Shown here: piece after piece, positions 36,231-46,026 of the stretch
Layout: each line of letters starts with the position of its first letter
Position numbering within the stretch: the first letter of the stretch is position 1
NCBI GenBank assembly: GCA_963768585.1
Contig: CAVYIF010000009.1
Location: 124,001-188,000 of the forward strand
Reading direction: 5' to 3'
DNA length: 64,000 nucleotides
Origin: CAVUNY01 sp963768585
Lineage (GTDB): Bacteria; Chloroflexota; Anaerolineae; Anaerolineales; Anaerolineaceae
Program-made: the position numbers and the translations under genes
The notes under the pieces: model-generated
The model's input: the letters and a program-made list of their open reading frames with translations, nothing else
What the model was told of the DNA's origin: nothing
Database searches by the model: none

Positions 36231-36236
36231 TATAAT
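36231..36236 (+). promoter_or_regulatory. -10 element of the radical SAM operon
   Basis: TATAAT in an AT-rich stretch, 33 bases before the TTG start at 36269; the -35 position (TAACTT) is weak. GGAG at 36256-36259 lies 9 bases before the TTG. Confidence 0.45.
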
Positions 36237-36268
36237 TGATATAGATTACCAAATATGGAGTATTTATT

Positions 36269-37393
36269 TTGGCCCGAAAAATGTTTTCTCTTTCTAACAG
36301 GGCAAATAAAGGATTATCCCCCGTATTGCCCGAACAGCAATTCCTGCCGGATGCATATCGTTTGCCAGAAGGCAGTCTGCGCGGGTCGACCATCGCATCG
36401 GGTCCGAAAGTCATCTTCATTGAAGTTACGAACCGCTGCAACCTGGTGTGCCAAACCTGCCCGCGTACATATTTTCAACGCGAGCCGCTTAAATCCCTAT
36501 CTTTAACCGAATTCATTTCGATTGCCGAACAGTTTCCCCAAATGCAGCGCGTGCTTTTACATGGAATTGGCGAGCCGCTGCTCAATCATGATTTGCCGCA
36601 GATCATCAAGTATCTTAAAAATCGAAATGTTGAAGTCATCATTAACTCAAACGGAACGTTGTTAACCGGGAAGTGGCAAAAAGATTTGATTGAAAGCGGG
36701 TTGGACCAGTACCGCTGCTCGATTGACGGCGCGACCAACGAAACCTACGCGCGCATTCGCGGTGCGGATCTGCTCCCCAAGTTGAAAAAAGGGCTGGGCG
36801 GGTTGGTTCAGACAAAAGGCGATCTGGGGACAGAAAACCCGCGCATATCGATCTGGTGTGTGGCGACTCGCGAAAACCTGCATGAGCTGCCGGATTTGCT
36901 GCGCCTGGCGGCTGATCTGGGTGTGCCGGAAGTTTACATGCAGCGGCTGGTATATTTTGCCGGGAAATCGGAGCAGCAGTTCGGCCTGGCGCGAGAAGAC
37001 CTGGCAATTTTTGGTCAGGATGACCGGGCAGAAGATCAAATTATTGATGAGTGTACCCAATTGAGTGCTGAACTGGGGGTAACTTTCCTCGCATCCGGGG
37101 GCCGGGACCCGGTAAACAGCCTGGCAGCCGCCCGTAAGTCCGATTTTTCTCCCTGGAATGCCTGTATGCGCCCCTGGACCACGGCATATGTGACTGCGAA
37201 CGGCAACTGCCTGCCCTGCTGCATTTCGCCTTTTGCAACCGACGACTATGATAGTTTGATTTTAGGGAACCTGTATGAACTGCCATTCGAGCAGATCTGG
37301 AATGACGCGCGCTACCAAAAATTCCGGTCCAAATTATTGAGCGATCATCCCAACCAGGCCTGTGCCAGCTGCGGTGTTTATTGGAGCCTTTAA
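36269..37393 (+). CDS. Radical SAM/SPASM-like protein
   Basis: 374 residues. VTNRCNLVCQTCPR gives the CX3CX2C cluster-binding motif (Cys57, Cys61, Cys64), followed by LLHGIGEPLLN and INSNGTLL as SAM-binding strands. The C-terminal part has extra cysteines (NACMRPWTTAYV, GNCLPCC, ACASCGVYW) that fit a SPASM or twitch auxiliary Fe-S cluster, as in enzymes modifying peptides or sugars. The TTG start at 36269 suits GGAG spacing; ATG 36281 is the alternative. First gene of a four-gene operon with an acyl-CoA-dehydrogenase-like protein 22 bases downstream. The substrate is unknown and no small precursor peptide was found nearby. Confidence 0.82.
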   Translation: MARKMFSLSNRANKGLSPVLPEQQFLPDAYRLPEGSLRGSTIASGPKVIFIEVTNRCNLVCQTCPRTYFQREPLKSLSLTEFISIAEQFPQMQRVLLHGIGEPLLNHDLPQIIKYLKNRNVEVIINSNGTLLTGKWQKDLIESGLDQYRCSIDGATNETYARIRGADLLPKLKKGLGGLVQTKGDLGTENPRISIWCVATRENLHELPDLLRLAADLGVPEVYMQRLVYFAGKSEQQFGLAREDLAIFGQDDRAEDQIIDECTQLSAELGVTFLASGGRDPVNSLAAARKSDFSPWNACMRPWTTAYVTANGNCLPCCISPFATDDYDSLILGNLYELPFEQIWNDARYQKFRSKLLSDHPNQACASCGVYWSL

Positions 37394-37415
37394 TCGTTAG
37401 AAATCTGGAGTAAAA

Positions 37416-38552
37416 ATGACCACCACGCAAGAAACAACCTATCTTTCTATCCTGGAACCGATTGCTGTCGATGTAATCCGTCCGGCTGCGGTCGAAATCG
37501 ATCAGACAGGCGCTTTCCCGCGGCCAGCCATGCAGGCCCTGGGCAAAGCGGGTTTGCTGAGCCTGATCAGTGCCCCAGAAGTGGGCGGCATGGGCCAGGG
37601 TTTGCGCGCTGCCGCACTGGTGATTGAGCGCGTCGCCCAGGAGTGCGCCTCAACCGCCATGGTGCTGTGTATGCATTATGCTGGCACGGCGGTGATCGAG
37701 GCCCACGGCCCGCAGGAGATCCGGCGCGAAATTGCTGCCGGGCGGCATATCACCACATTGGCATTTTCCGAAAGAGGATCGCGCAGCCATTTCTGGGCGC
37801 CGGTCAGTTCGGCGGCGTCTCATAACGGCACGGTCAACCTGGAAGCCGCCAAGAGTTGGGTTACATCCGCAGGAGAGGCGGATAGCTACGTCTGGTCCAG
37901 CCGCCCGCTGGGAACCGAAGGTGCCAGCACGCTCTGGTTGGTCCCGGCGAATTCAACAGGCTTGACGATCGCGGGCGCCTTTGACGGCCTGGGATTGCGG
38001 GGAAATGCTTCCAGCCCGATCATCGCCAAAAATGTGCCCTTGGAGCGCAGCGCCATGTTGGGAGCGGATGGTGGTGGGTTCGACATTATGATGTCGATTG
38101 TTTTGCCGTATTTTCAAATCATGAATGCGGCTTTTTCCATCGGCACCATGGAGGCAGCCACCACGAAAGCGGCCCGGCATGTCTCCGGGACGAAGCTGGA
38201 GCACATTGGAAATTCCCTGCGCGACCTGCCAACGGTGCGCGCCTATCTGTCGCGCATGCGCATCAAGACCGACATGGTGCGCGCCTTACTGCTCGAGACG
38301 TTGAATGCGGTTGAAAACAACCGGGAAGATGCCATGCTGCGCATTCTGGAAATCAAGGCAGCCGCGGGAGAAACCTCGACCGAAGTCACCGATCTGGCGA
38401 TGCGAGTGTGCGGCGGCGCGGCTTTTCGCAAAGACGTGGGCGTTGAGCGCAATTTCAGGGACGCACGCGCCGCAACCGTCATGGCCCCGACCACGGACGT
38501 GTTGTACGATTTTATTGGTAAAGCGGTTTGCGGTATGCCGCTTTTTGGTTAG
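37416..38552 (+). CDS. Acyl-CoA dehydrogenase-family flavoprotein
   Basis: 378 residues with the acyl-CoA dehydrogenase fold: helical N-domain (FPRPAMQALGKAGLLSLISAPEVGGMG), beta middle domain (TTLAFSERGSRSHFWAP, AAKSWVTSAGEADSYV, GLGLRGNASSPI) and C-terminal helices ending ERNFRDARAATVMAPTTDVLYDFIG. The EvGGmG and SERGSRSHF loops bind FAD/substrate. In standard family members this enzyme oxidises acyl-CoA esters, but genes of this fold in biosynthetic clusters act on other substrates or N-hydroxylate amines. TCTGGAG precedes the ATG. Located between a radical SAM and a DinB gene, so a role in a specialised pathway is inferred. Confidence 0.85.
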   Translation: MTTTQETTYLSILEPIAVDVIRPAAVEIDQTGAFPRPAMQALGKAGLLSLISAPEVGGMGQGLRAAALVIERVAQECASTAMVLCMHYAGTAVIEAHGPQEIRREIAAGRHITTLAFSERGSRSHFWAPVSSAASHNGTVNLEAAKSWVTSAGEADSYVWSSRPLGTEGASTLWLVPANSTGLTIAGAFDGLGLRGNASSPIIAKNVPLERSAMLGADGGGFDIMMSIVLPYFQIMNAAFSIGTMEAATTKAARHVSGTKLEHIGNSLRDLPTVRAYLSRMRIKTDMVRALLLETLNAVENNREDAMLRILEIKAAAGETSTEVTDLAMRVCGGAAFRKDVGVERNFRDARAATVMAPTTDVLYDFIGKAVCGMPLFG

Positions 38553-38582
38553 AACAGGTTTATCCGGGAGGAAGTGGTTTTC

Positions 38583-39113
38583 ATGGGCAAACAAACAGAC
38601 GAACTGGTTCAGATGCTGATCTCATCCCTGGTTGAAAGCATGGCCGTCCTGGCACACTTGAGTGATGCCGAACTGGACGACCTTTCCGAACATCCCTGCG
38701 CGATGGGTGGTGCGGTGCGCGATCTGCTGACCCACAATATCGATCATGAACAGATGCACGCCGGCCAGATTTACAGTATGCGCTACAGCCTCAGGAAGAT
38801 GCAAAAAAGTCAGGTGGACCGCCTGATCGCCGAGACGATCCGTGCCCGGGCCAACCTGATTGCGGCGTTGGTCGGATTGGATGATCTCGATATCGACGCG
38901 CGGACGCCGTCCGATGAATGGACGATCCGCGAGATCGTCGAGCATACGCTTTATTGGGAGCGGCATTCTATCGATGACCTGGCGCAGCGTAAATTGAAGC
39001 GTCGTTTGCCTGCCGACCGCCCGCGTGCGGGTCTGGATGTGTCCGATCCCTTGGAAGGAAAACTTGCCACCGTCGAAGCGGCGATGTCGAATGCAAACAA
39101 CGGTCGGGAATGA
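38583..39113 (+). CDS. DinB-family four-helix-bundle protein
   Basis: About 176 residues. It has the DinB/MDMPI helical pattern with His-rich helices: LLTHNIDHEQMHAGQI and WTIREIVEHTLYWERHSIDDL. DinB relatives bind a divalent metal with three His and many are bacillithiol- or mycothiol-dependent transferases. Here the HEQMHAGQ helix, normally at the C-terminal end, comes before the WtireivEHtlywE helix, normally first, so the order appears swapped. ATG 38583 follows GGGAGG by 11 bases. Its TGA overlaps the next ATG by 4 bases (ATGA), so translation is coupled with the radical SAM gene. Confidence 0.75.
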   Translation: MGKQTDELVQMLISSLVESMAVLAHLSDAELDDLSEHPCAMGGAVRDLLTHNIDHEQMHAGQIYSMRYSLRKMQKSQVDRLIAETIRARANLIAALVGLDDLDIDARTPSDEWTIREIVEHTLYWERHSIDDLAQRKLKRRLPADRPRAGLDVSDPLEGKLATVEAAMSNANNGRE

Positions 39114-39961
39114 TGACTTCAGATCGGAGCAATCCCATAGCGAATACGGCGGCAGCCACCAAGCTTTCCGCATCGCCCTCCGCCATGTTGTGGAAATTGT
39201 GGATCTACACAAATTACGACTGCAATCTGAAGTGTGCCTACTGCGTTGCCAAATCGGGGCCGACTGTGCCGCGGCGTGCCCTGGGGTTGGCAGCCATACA
39301 GCGTCTGGTGGATGAAGCCGTCGCGCTTGGCTTTGGTGATGTGTTCTTCACGGGGGGAGAACCTTTTCTCCTGGAATCCATTTATGAGATGCTGGCTTAT
39401 TCTGCTAACCGCATCAAAACCACCGTGCTGACCAACGCAATGCTTTTGAGGGGCAAGCGCCTGGAGAGGCTGGTCGCGCTGGCCCAAAAGGTGCCGGGGG
39501 ATCGTTTGATCGTGCAGGTCAGCCTGGATGGCGGCAGGCCTGAGGATCATGATGCTTACCGCGGCGCTGGAAGCTGGCAAAAAACGGTGGATGGCATCCG
39601 CCTGTTACAGGAGCGCGGCTTCCGCGTGCGAATCGGTACAACGGAAACACCGGTTAACGCGCCGCATTTATCCAAGATCTGTGATTTCCACCGCCAGATT
39701 GGCATCCCGGATGAAGACCATTTTATCCGCCCGCTGGCAAAACGCGGCTACTCGCGAGAGGGGCTCGAACTGGGTATGTACAACCTGGTGCCGGAAATCA
39801 CGGTCAACCTGGATGGGATATTCTGGCACCCGCTGGCCACCGACTCTGATATGCAGGTCAGCCGCGAATTGTTCCCGCTGTCTGCTGCCGTCCAAAAAAT
39901 TCAGGGACAGTTGGCAACGATCGATCAGACAGGTGCCGCACCATTGATGACTTTCACCTGA
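39110..39961 (+). CDS. Radical SAM protein
   Basis: 283 residues. YTNYDCNLKCAYCVAKSG supplies the CX3CX2C motif (Cys38, Cys42, Cys45), followed by FFTGGEPFLL, TVLTNAML and VSLDGGRPEDHD, the usual SAM-binding and core-barrel elements. There is no obvious SPASM domain: the C-terminal 60 residues contain no further cysteines. This is the second radical SAM enzyme in the operon and shares a 4-base overlap with the DinB gene. It ends 150 bases before a strong terminator. Function unknown; sequence alone does not choose between peptide, cofactor and sugar chemistry. Confidence 0.82.
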   Translation: MMTSDRSNPIANTAAATKLSASPSAMLWKLWIYTNYDCNLKCAYCVAKSGPTVPRRALGLAAIQRLVDEAVALGFGDVFFTGGEPFLLESIYEMLAYSANRIKTTVLTNAMLLRGKRLERLVALAQKVPGDRLIVQVSLDGGRPEDHDAYRGAGSWQKTVDGIRLLQERGFRVRIGTTETPVNAPHLSKICDFHRQIGIPDEDHFIRPLAKRGYSREGLELGMYNLVPEITVNLDGIFWHPLATDSDMQVSRELFPLSAAVQKIQGQLATIDQTGAAPLMTFT

Positions 39962-40295
39962 GGGTGAGCATCCTGCTTCCGTGTGAAGCACAGGCATGAG
40001 TCGTTTTTGCAGGTGATTTGAAGGGGTGAATCTCCAAGCAGGATCATCATCCTGTCCATGCCAAAATCTAAAGTACCTGTCTCATCTGGAAAAATTTTGA
40101 GATGTTTTAATCCATCCAATCTTGTTGGATGGATTATTTTGGGATTAACAAAGTAGCCATTGAATAATATTGCACCATATCTTGAAAGCCTATATCATTA
40201 CAGGTAGACATTGTCCATATATATTTATTCGAGGGCTCGCTTCAGCCACCTTCGAAACCTTACAATGAACCAGGAAAGGCGAGATCAGGATTATC
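39962..40295. other. Intergenic region 39962-40295
   Basis: Apart from the terminator at 40109-40140 it is AT-rich with no convincing gene. TATATATTT near 40216 could contribute a -10 for the next gene, but no good -35 is apparent. Confidence 0.4.
40109..40140 (+). terminator. Strong Rho-independent terminator of the radical SAM operon
   Basis: Perfect 11-base inverted repeat AATCCATCCAA (40109-40119), 5-base loop TCTTG, complement 40125-40135, then ATTTT. Confidence 0.85.
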
Positions 40296-42538
40296 ATGAA
40301 AGCACAGATCAAAGATTATCATGGCGGACCAACTCTCTTCCTCGATGACCGGCCTGTTTTTGCGGGCTGCCAGCTCCTCGGCGGACTCGACCCAAAGTTC
40401 CGCGCGTACAACAACGCCATCATGCGTGTCTACGCCGATGCCGGGGTGCACATCTACTCGATCGACGCCCTCGGCCCTGAGTGGTGCGGTCCCGGGACGG
40501 CCCACACAGGCCATTACGACTTTACCGTCACCGCCCCCCGCCTGCAGGAAGTCGTCGACGCCGATCCGCAGGCGCTCTTTCTCCTGCGAATGGGTTTTGA
40601 GACGCACTACCTGGTGAACAATTGGTGGAACCAGGCTTATCCGGATGAACTGGAGGTGATCTCGGATGGGGCGAAGCCCTCCGCCTCGTTTGCTTCTTCC
40701 GTCTGGCAGTCGCAGGTCAAAGACCTGTTGAAGGCCTACATCGACCATTTGCGCAGTGCCGGACTTTACGAGCGCGTCATCGCTTACCAGATCGCCACCG
40801 GCACATGCGGCGAATGGATCAAAGACTGGTCTTCGATGGATCTCAACTACGGAGATTACAGCCAGCCCATGCGCCGCCACTTCCGCACCTGGCTGCGCGA
40901 ACGCTATCACGGAGACATTGCAGCATTGCGTTCCGCCTGGGCTTCGCCGAACGTGACATTCGATACCGCCGAAGTTCCCAGCGCAGGCGAGCAAAAAGAC
41001 ACCACCCACTTTCTCTTTCGCGACCCATCCTGCGAGCAGAAGACGATTGATTTTTATGCCTGCTACGCTGAACTGGCCGCGGACGCGCTGATCGGTTTCT
41101 GCCATACCGTAAAAGAAGAGACCGGTGGCGAGAAGCTGGCAGGTGCATTCTTCGGCTACCTGATGGAGCTTTCCTGGAACGATGCCTTTTTCAACACCAA
41201 TTACGGCACGATCGATAACGCCGAGATCGCCACCACCCAGCGCAGCGGGCACCTGGGGCTTAGAAAACTGCTCCGTTCAGCGGATGTAGATTTCCTGGTC
41301 AGTCCCTACAGCTACGGCTTCCGCGGCGTGGGCGGCGACGGCCTGCCCATGCAGCCGACAGAATCACTGCGCGCGCACAACAAGATTTACTTACTGGAAG
41401 AAGACTCGCTGATGCACAACAACTTCGATCCCGGCGGGCGAATGCAGACCAGCGAGCACTCGATTGGCATCTACCAGCGTAATTTTGCCCAGGTGCTGAC
41501 CCATTCCCTTGGCATCACCTGGCTTGAGACCAGCGCCTTCCGTGAGGATCCCGCGATTGTAGAGGAAGCGCATGCCTGGCTGCCCCGCTACCAGGCGCTG
41601 GGACAATGGTCCCTGCAGCTCGACCGCTCCCTGTCGGCTGAGGTTGCGGTGTGTCTGGACGATGAATCTTATTATTACCAGACCAATCGCAATAACCTGA
41701 CCCTGCCGCTGGTCTGGCAGCAGCGGGTGGTCAATCTAAACCGCTTTGGCGCGCCGCATGACCTTTTGCTGTTAGACGACCTGCTGGAAGGCAACCTGCC
41801 GCCGTATAAGCTTTATATTTTTCTCAATCCCTTCCATCTCAACCAGTCACGCCGTGAAGCGCTCAAGCGTGTTCTGCGCAAAAAAGGCCGCACGGCCCTG
41901 TGGATTTATGCGCCCGGTTATCTCAACAGCGACTCGCCCACGCCCATCAGCCTGGAGCACATGACCGACCTTACCGGTTTCTGCTTTGGCCGGGCAGAAT
42001 GCTATTGGGGCCCGTTTATGCACCTGACGGATTTTACGCATCCCATCACCCGTGAACTGCCGCAGGACTTTTTCTGGGGCAGCACCCAACCCATCGGGCC
42101 GGTCTTCTACCTGCAGGATCCTGAAGCCACGACGCTTGGGCAGGTGGTATATTCTGGCGGGGCCTGCAAGCCGGGCCTGGGTGTTAAGACTTTAATCCGG
42201 TTTCGAGCCAGGAGGGCCCGTGGACCTCAATCTACGCCGCCGTGCCAACGGTTCCGGCCGCGCTGCTGCGCGGCATTGCCCGCTTTGCGGGCGTGCACCT
42301 CTACAATGAAGCCGGGGATGTGCTCTACGCGACCCCCGACCTGCTCTCCGTCCATACCGTTTCTGGCGGCTCGCGCAGTTTCAAGCTGCCGCGTCGTGTC
42401 GAAGTGGTCTATGATCTTTATAAAGACAGCCTGATCGCGCGTAATGCCTCCGAGTTTAGCGTCGCGCTTCAGCCAGCCTCGACCGCCCTCTACTATACGG
42501 GAGCGGCCGAGCGACTGGAAAGCCTGCCGCACTTTTAA
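40296..42538 (+). CDS. GH42-like (clan GH-A) glycosidase, frameshifted near 42188
   Basis: About 747 residues after frame correction. The N-terminal TIM barrel reads FLDDRPVFAGCQLLGGLDPK, GTCGEWIKDW and DFLVSPYSYGFRG, with YLLEEDSLMHNNFDPGG as a possible catalytic-residue strand. A GATase-like domain (VAVCLDDESYYYQ, YKLYIFLNPFHL) follows, as in GH42 beta-galactosidases. The family frame ends near 42188 and the C-terminal part (WTSIYAAVPTVPAALLRGI to ASTALYYTGAAERL) continues in another frame. One missing G in AAG(G)AC restores VKDFNPVSSQEGPWT. No signal peptide. The uncorrected frame ends at 42434 in unrelated residues. Exact sugar unknown. Confidence 0.7.
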
Positions 42539-42557
42539 TGAGGCATTGGAGGCCGGT

Positions 42558-43399
42558 ATGAATATCGCCGTTACCGGTGGAAGCGGCCGCCTGGGACGGG
42601 TGGTCATCGAAACCTTGCTCGCGCAGGGTCACACCCTGCTCAACATTGACCGCACCCCGCCGCCGGAAGATCTCTTTGCGGGACGCGCGGTGCGCTTCGC
42701 GAGGGCGGACCTGCCGACCTGGCGGCCTTGAAAAACCTGCTGCGCGCGAGCGAGGCGGTGATTCACCTGGCCGCCTATCCTGGGCCAGGCGACCACCTGC
42801 CCGGTGAGGTATACCTGAACAATACCACTGCCAGCTACAATCTGCTCCAGGCGGCTGCTTCCCTGGGGATCCGCCGCATCTGCCTGGCTTCCAGTGTCAA
42901 CGCTCTGGGGGGCATCGCCAGCCGCGCCGGGCGCTTTGATTACTTACCCGTGGATGAAGCCCATCCCACCTACAACGAAGACGACTACTCATTATCCAAA
43001 TGGGTGATGGAGCAGCAGGCCAGTTCGTTTGCGCGCCGCTTCCCTCAGGCAGCGATCTGCAGTCTGCGCCTGCACGCCTTACCGGACACTCCGCCTGAGC
43101 GGCGGGCGCTGCTGGAGAGCGCCGAGGCGCCGGCTGCGCGCGGACTGTGGGGTTTCACCCTTATCTCGGAAGCCGCCCGCGCTTTTAATCTGGCCCAGCA
43201 AGCCGGGTTCAGCGGGCATGAAGTTTTCTTCATCACCGCCAGAAGCACGACTTCGGCCATTCCGTCTCTGGAATTGGCGCATCACGCTTATCCCGATGTT
43301 CCCATCCGGGGGAATTTGTCCGGGCACGCCAGCTTTTTTAACTGTTCCAAAGCCGCCCGCCTGTTGGGTTGGGTGCACGCGGACGTCTATTCGATTTGA
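42558..43399 (+). CDS. NAD-dependent epimerase/dehydratase (SDR), frameshifted near 42713
   Basis: About 280 residues after correction. MNIAVTGGSGRLGRVVIETLL is the GxxGxxG Rossmann start. The other frame continues with AVIHLAAYPGPG, NTTASYNLLQAAASLGIRRIC and YSLSKWVMEQQ (YxxxK catalytic pair). The frames join if one base is restored in GACCTGCCGACCTGG to give ADL(x)DLAALKNL. A GGAGG site precedes ATG 42558, 20 bases after the previous gene. It belongs to the extended SDR family acting on nucleotide sugars or sugar acids, for example uronate dehydrogenase; specificity is not determined. Confidence 0.65.
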
Positions 43400-43432
43400 T
43401 TTTTTTCGGTTAATTTGAGGAGGCTTTTTTAA

Positions 43433-44616
43433 ATGGAAACGCTCGATAATCTCGGACAATCACTGCCGCGCCCGCTGCGCATCACAGCGATCAGGGTCTT
43501 TCAGTTGAAGGGACATGGCATCCAGTCTCTGATCAAAGTCGAGACGGACAGCGGGGTTTACGGCATTGGCGAGGCGGGGCTGCCTGCGGCGATCGTGCAG
43601 GGCTACCTGGATTTCATGCAGGAGTTGCTCCTCGGCCAGGACCCGTTGTCAATCGAGAAATGCTATGCAGATATGACGCGCATGCGCGCGCAGTGGCACG
43701 CCCACTGGACCCAGAATCCCACCATCAGCGGAATTGATATGGCGCTCTGGGACATTGCCGGGAAGGTCTTCGATCGCCCGGTATCGGCCCTGCTCACCGG
43801 GCGCTTTCGCGAGGAAATCCCCCTGTATGTCAATACCGCCGGTCCAAAAGACTGGTTTGACCCGGCGGCTTGCCGGGATTGGGCCGATGAAATCAAGGCC
43901 GACCCGCACGGATTTACAACCGTTAAGTTCGGCTTTGAAGGCTTGCTGGGCCGCGCGCTCCCCGCGGACCGCTATCACGGCGGTTATCTCTCGCAGATGC
44001 TCACCCAGACCGAACTGCGCCAGATCGGGCGTGGTTATGAAAATTGCCGTGCGGCGCTTGGTTGGGATATTGACTTCATCGTGCACTGCCACAATGAATG
44101 GGATTTACCCACGGCCCTGGGCATCGCCGAAGCTGTGGCTCCGAGTAAGCCGCTGTGGATCGAAGACGCCATGCCGGTTGTGTATTCGGAAAGCTGGAAG
44201 CTGCTCAAGCAGCAGTCCCCGGTGCGGGTGATGACCGGTGAGAAGCTTGAGCTCCCCGCCGAGTTTCTACAGTTTATGCTGAATGGTGCCGTGGATGTCA
44301 TCCATCCGGACCTGGCCTTTGTGGGCGGGCTGACCGGTGGGCGAAAAATTGCCGACCTGGCTGAACTGTTTTATATTCCGGTTGTTACCCATAACGTGGG
44401 CAGCTACGTGCAGCTGATCGCCAACGCCCACTTTGGGGCGTCGATCCGAACTTGTGATGAGTGAAAAGACCACAGGGCCAGCTTTATGCAGAAATGAGCG
44501 AGGAAGGCATCACCGTCAAAGATGGAAATTTGAAAGTGCCCACCGGGCCGGGGCTGGGAATTACCCTGCGTCCCGACATACTGAATACGATCATCGAAAA
44601 CGGGCCCTGGGAATAA
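43433..44616 (+). CDS. Mandelate racemase/enolase-superfamily sugar-acid dehydratase, frameshift near 44450-44480
   Basis: About 394 residues after correction. The N-terminal capping domain (GIGEAGLPAAIVQGYLDFM) precedes the barrel: SGIDMALWDIAGK, TVKFGFEG (Lys), HCHNEWD, WIEDAMPV, DVIHPDLAFVGG and THNVGSY are the metal-binding and catalytic strands of this superfamily. The frame stops at 44464 after HFGASIRTCDE. The expected C-terminal block LYAEMSEEG to VPTGPGLGITLRPD is in another frame. At least one indel is needed in 44445-44480, perhaps more. Members dehydrate sugar acids such as galactonate, mannonate or rhamnonate. Co-directional with the SDR and glycosidase genes. Confidence 0.65.
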
Positions 44617-44637
44617 GCGGAATGATAAAAAAGCTCC

Positions 44638-45813
44638 CTATCCCTGAGAGATGCAGTCGATAGCATTCATCAGGATGTCAATTTCTGCAGGAATATTGAA
44701 ATGGGCCGTCGAAATGCGCAGCGCGTTGTAATGCGGGATGACCCGGGTATAAATACGGTGCTTTTCGCGCAGCGCCTGGCTGACTTCTTGAGCGACATGC
44801 CCCTCGATCACGAAGGCCACCAGCCCAGAAGATTCCTCGAACGCGAGGGGTGAGAGCAGGCGCAAATACGGTCGCGACAGAATGCACTCTTTCAGGTACC
44901 CGCTGAGGGTGGCGATATGCGTGTAGACGTTTGACCAGCCCAGGCTTTCAAACCAGTCCAGGCTGCCGCACAGCCCGGCCTGTCCGGGCCAGGCGCGCGT
45001 GCCAAACTCGAAGCGCCCCGCGGTGAGATGCGGTTCCGCAATGCGGTTGGCAATATCCGCCTTCTGTAGAGAACCGGCCCCCACATGGGCGGGAGATAAC
45101 AGCGGCAGTTTTTCAAGCTTGCCGTAGAAGAACCCGGTGCCCTTAGGACCGCTCAACCACTTGTGCCCGTTTGAAGCATAGAAATCGAAGTCCATGGCAC
45201 GCACGTCCAGCGAGATCGCCCCCGAAACCTGCGCCCCGTCGAAAAGGGTCAGCAGGTCTCGCTCTGCCGCCCAGCGGCTGATAGCTTGCGCCGGCAGGCG
45301 CGTGCCCGTCTCACAGGAAACCAGGCTCATGGCGATCAACCGCGTCCTGGGTGAAAGGGCACTTTGCAATCGTTCGAGCATTACCTCTGCCTGCGGAGAT
45401 ACTTCCAGCAGTTTGATCTTGATCCCTTTGCTCTGGTGCAGATAGAGCAAGGGATGAATTATGGCTTCGTGCTCCTGGTCGGTGGTGATGATCTCGTCAC
45501 CCGGCTTCCAATCGATGCCAGCCAGGGTGAGGTTGATCCCATCCGTCGCGTTCCGGGTGAAAGCAATCTCCTCCTTCTGCGCTCCGATCAACCCGGCGAT
45601 GCGCTCGCGCGCCTCTTCGGTCTTGCGCCCAAACGTGCCGTCAGATGCTACTCCCCGGCTTTCAAATTCCGCCAGGATAGACTGGTATTTTGCCAGCGCA
45701 CTTTCAGGCATAATCCCATACGTTCCCACGTTTAAATCAGACGACATCTTTAAGACCGGGAATGCTTCTCGCACTGATTCGGCGGGCAATAAACGGGAAA
45801 GATCGGTACTCAT
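44638..45813 (-). CDS. Class V aminotransferase (cysteine desulfurase / isopenicillin-N-epimerase-like)
   Basis: 391-residue PLP enzyme. Lys218 in ASNGHKWLSGPKGTG is the PLP-linked lysine. FTRNATDGINLTL, DQEHEAIIHPLLY and LFDGAQVSGAISLDV (Asp192) are the conserved class V blocks. It is most like the epimerase/desulfurase-type branch with a GHKWLSGP motif. No Cys-containing desulfurase loop could be confirmed, so a desulfurase role is not claimed. It ends 22 bases after the convergent dehydratase and diverges from the gene at 46027. Confidence 0.82.
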   Translation of the reverse strand: MSTDLSRLLPAESVREAFPVLKMSSDLNVGTYGIMPESALAKYQSILAEFESRGVASDGTFGRKTEEARERIAGLIGAQKEEIAFTRNATDGINLTLAGIDWKPGDEIITTDQEHEAIIHPLLYLHQSKGIKIKLLEVSPQAEVMLERLQSALSPRTRLIAMSLVSCETGTRLPAQAISRWAAERDLLTLFDGAQVSGAISLDVRAMDFDFYASNGHKWLSGPKGTGFFYGKLEKLPLLSPAHVGAGSLQKADIANRIAEPHLTAGRFEFGTRAWPGQAGLCGSLDWFESLGWSNVYTHIATLSGYLKECILSRPYLRLLSPLAFEESSGLVAFVIEGHVAQEVSQALREKHRIYTRVIPHYNALRISTAHFNIPAEIDILMNAIDCISQG

Positions 45814-46026
45814 TCAATCTCCTTATGCGATGATTTTACCTGGCGCTGATAAAAAAAAAGCGCCGGGTAGGGTCGGCAATGCCCCCAGAATTATAAGCCT
45901 TTTTACAACTATACTATACTCAACTCTTGCCAAACTTTTGGCGGTACGTGGTTGAAAACCAGTCCTGGCAACCATGTCTTAACTGCAGCCACGAACAATC
46001 TCAAAATGCCGTCCTGTAGGAAGCAC

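Larger units (their letters stand above)
35911..36268. other. Intergenic region 35911-36268
   Basis: An inverted repeat ACGTCCCAGC (35924-35933) / GCTGGGACG (35959-35967) with a 25-base loop may end the GH78 operon. A minus-strand protein-like relic occupies 35979-36150. The last 90 bases are AT-rich and hold the promoter of the radical SAM operon. Confidence 0.45.

Noticed and set aside
36269..39961. A RiPP precursor peptide for the radical SAM operon
   Set aside because: No short frame with a ribosome binding site and a leader/core pattern was found in the flanks or the gene gaps.
40260..41252. Minus-strand 330-codon frame over the GH42-like gene
   Set aside because: Shadow frame; the plus strand has conserved barrel motifs and a plausible start.
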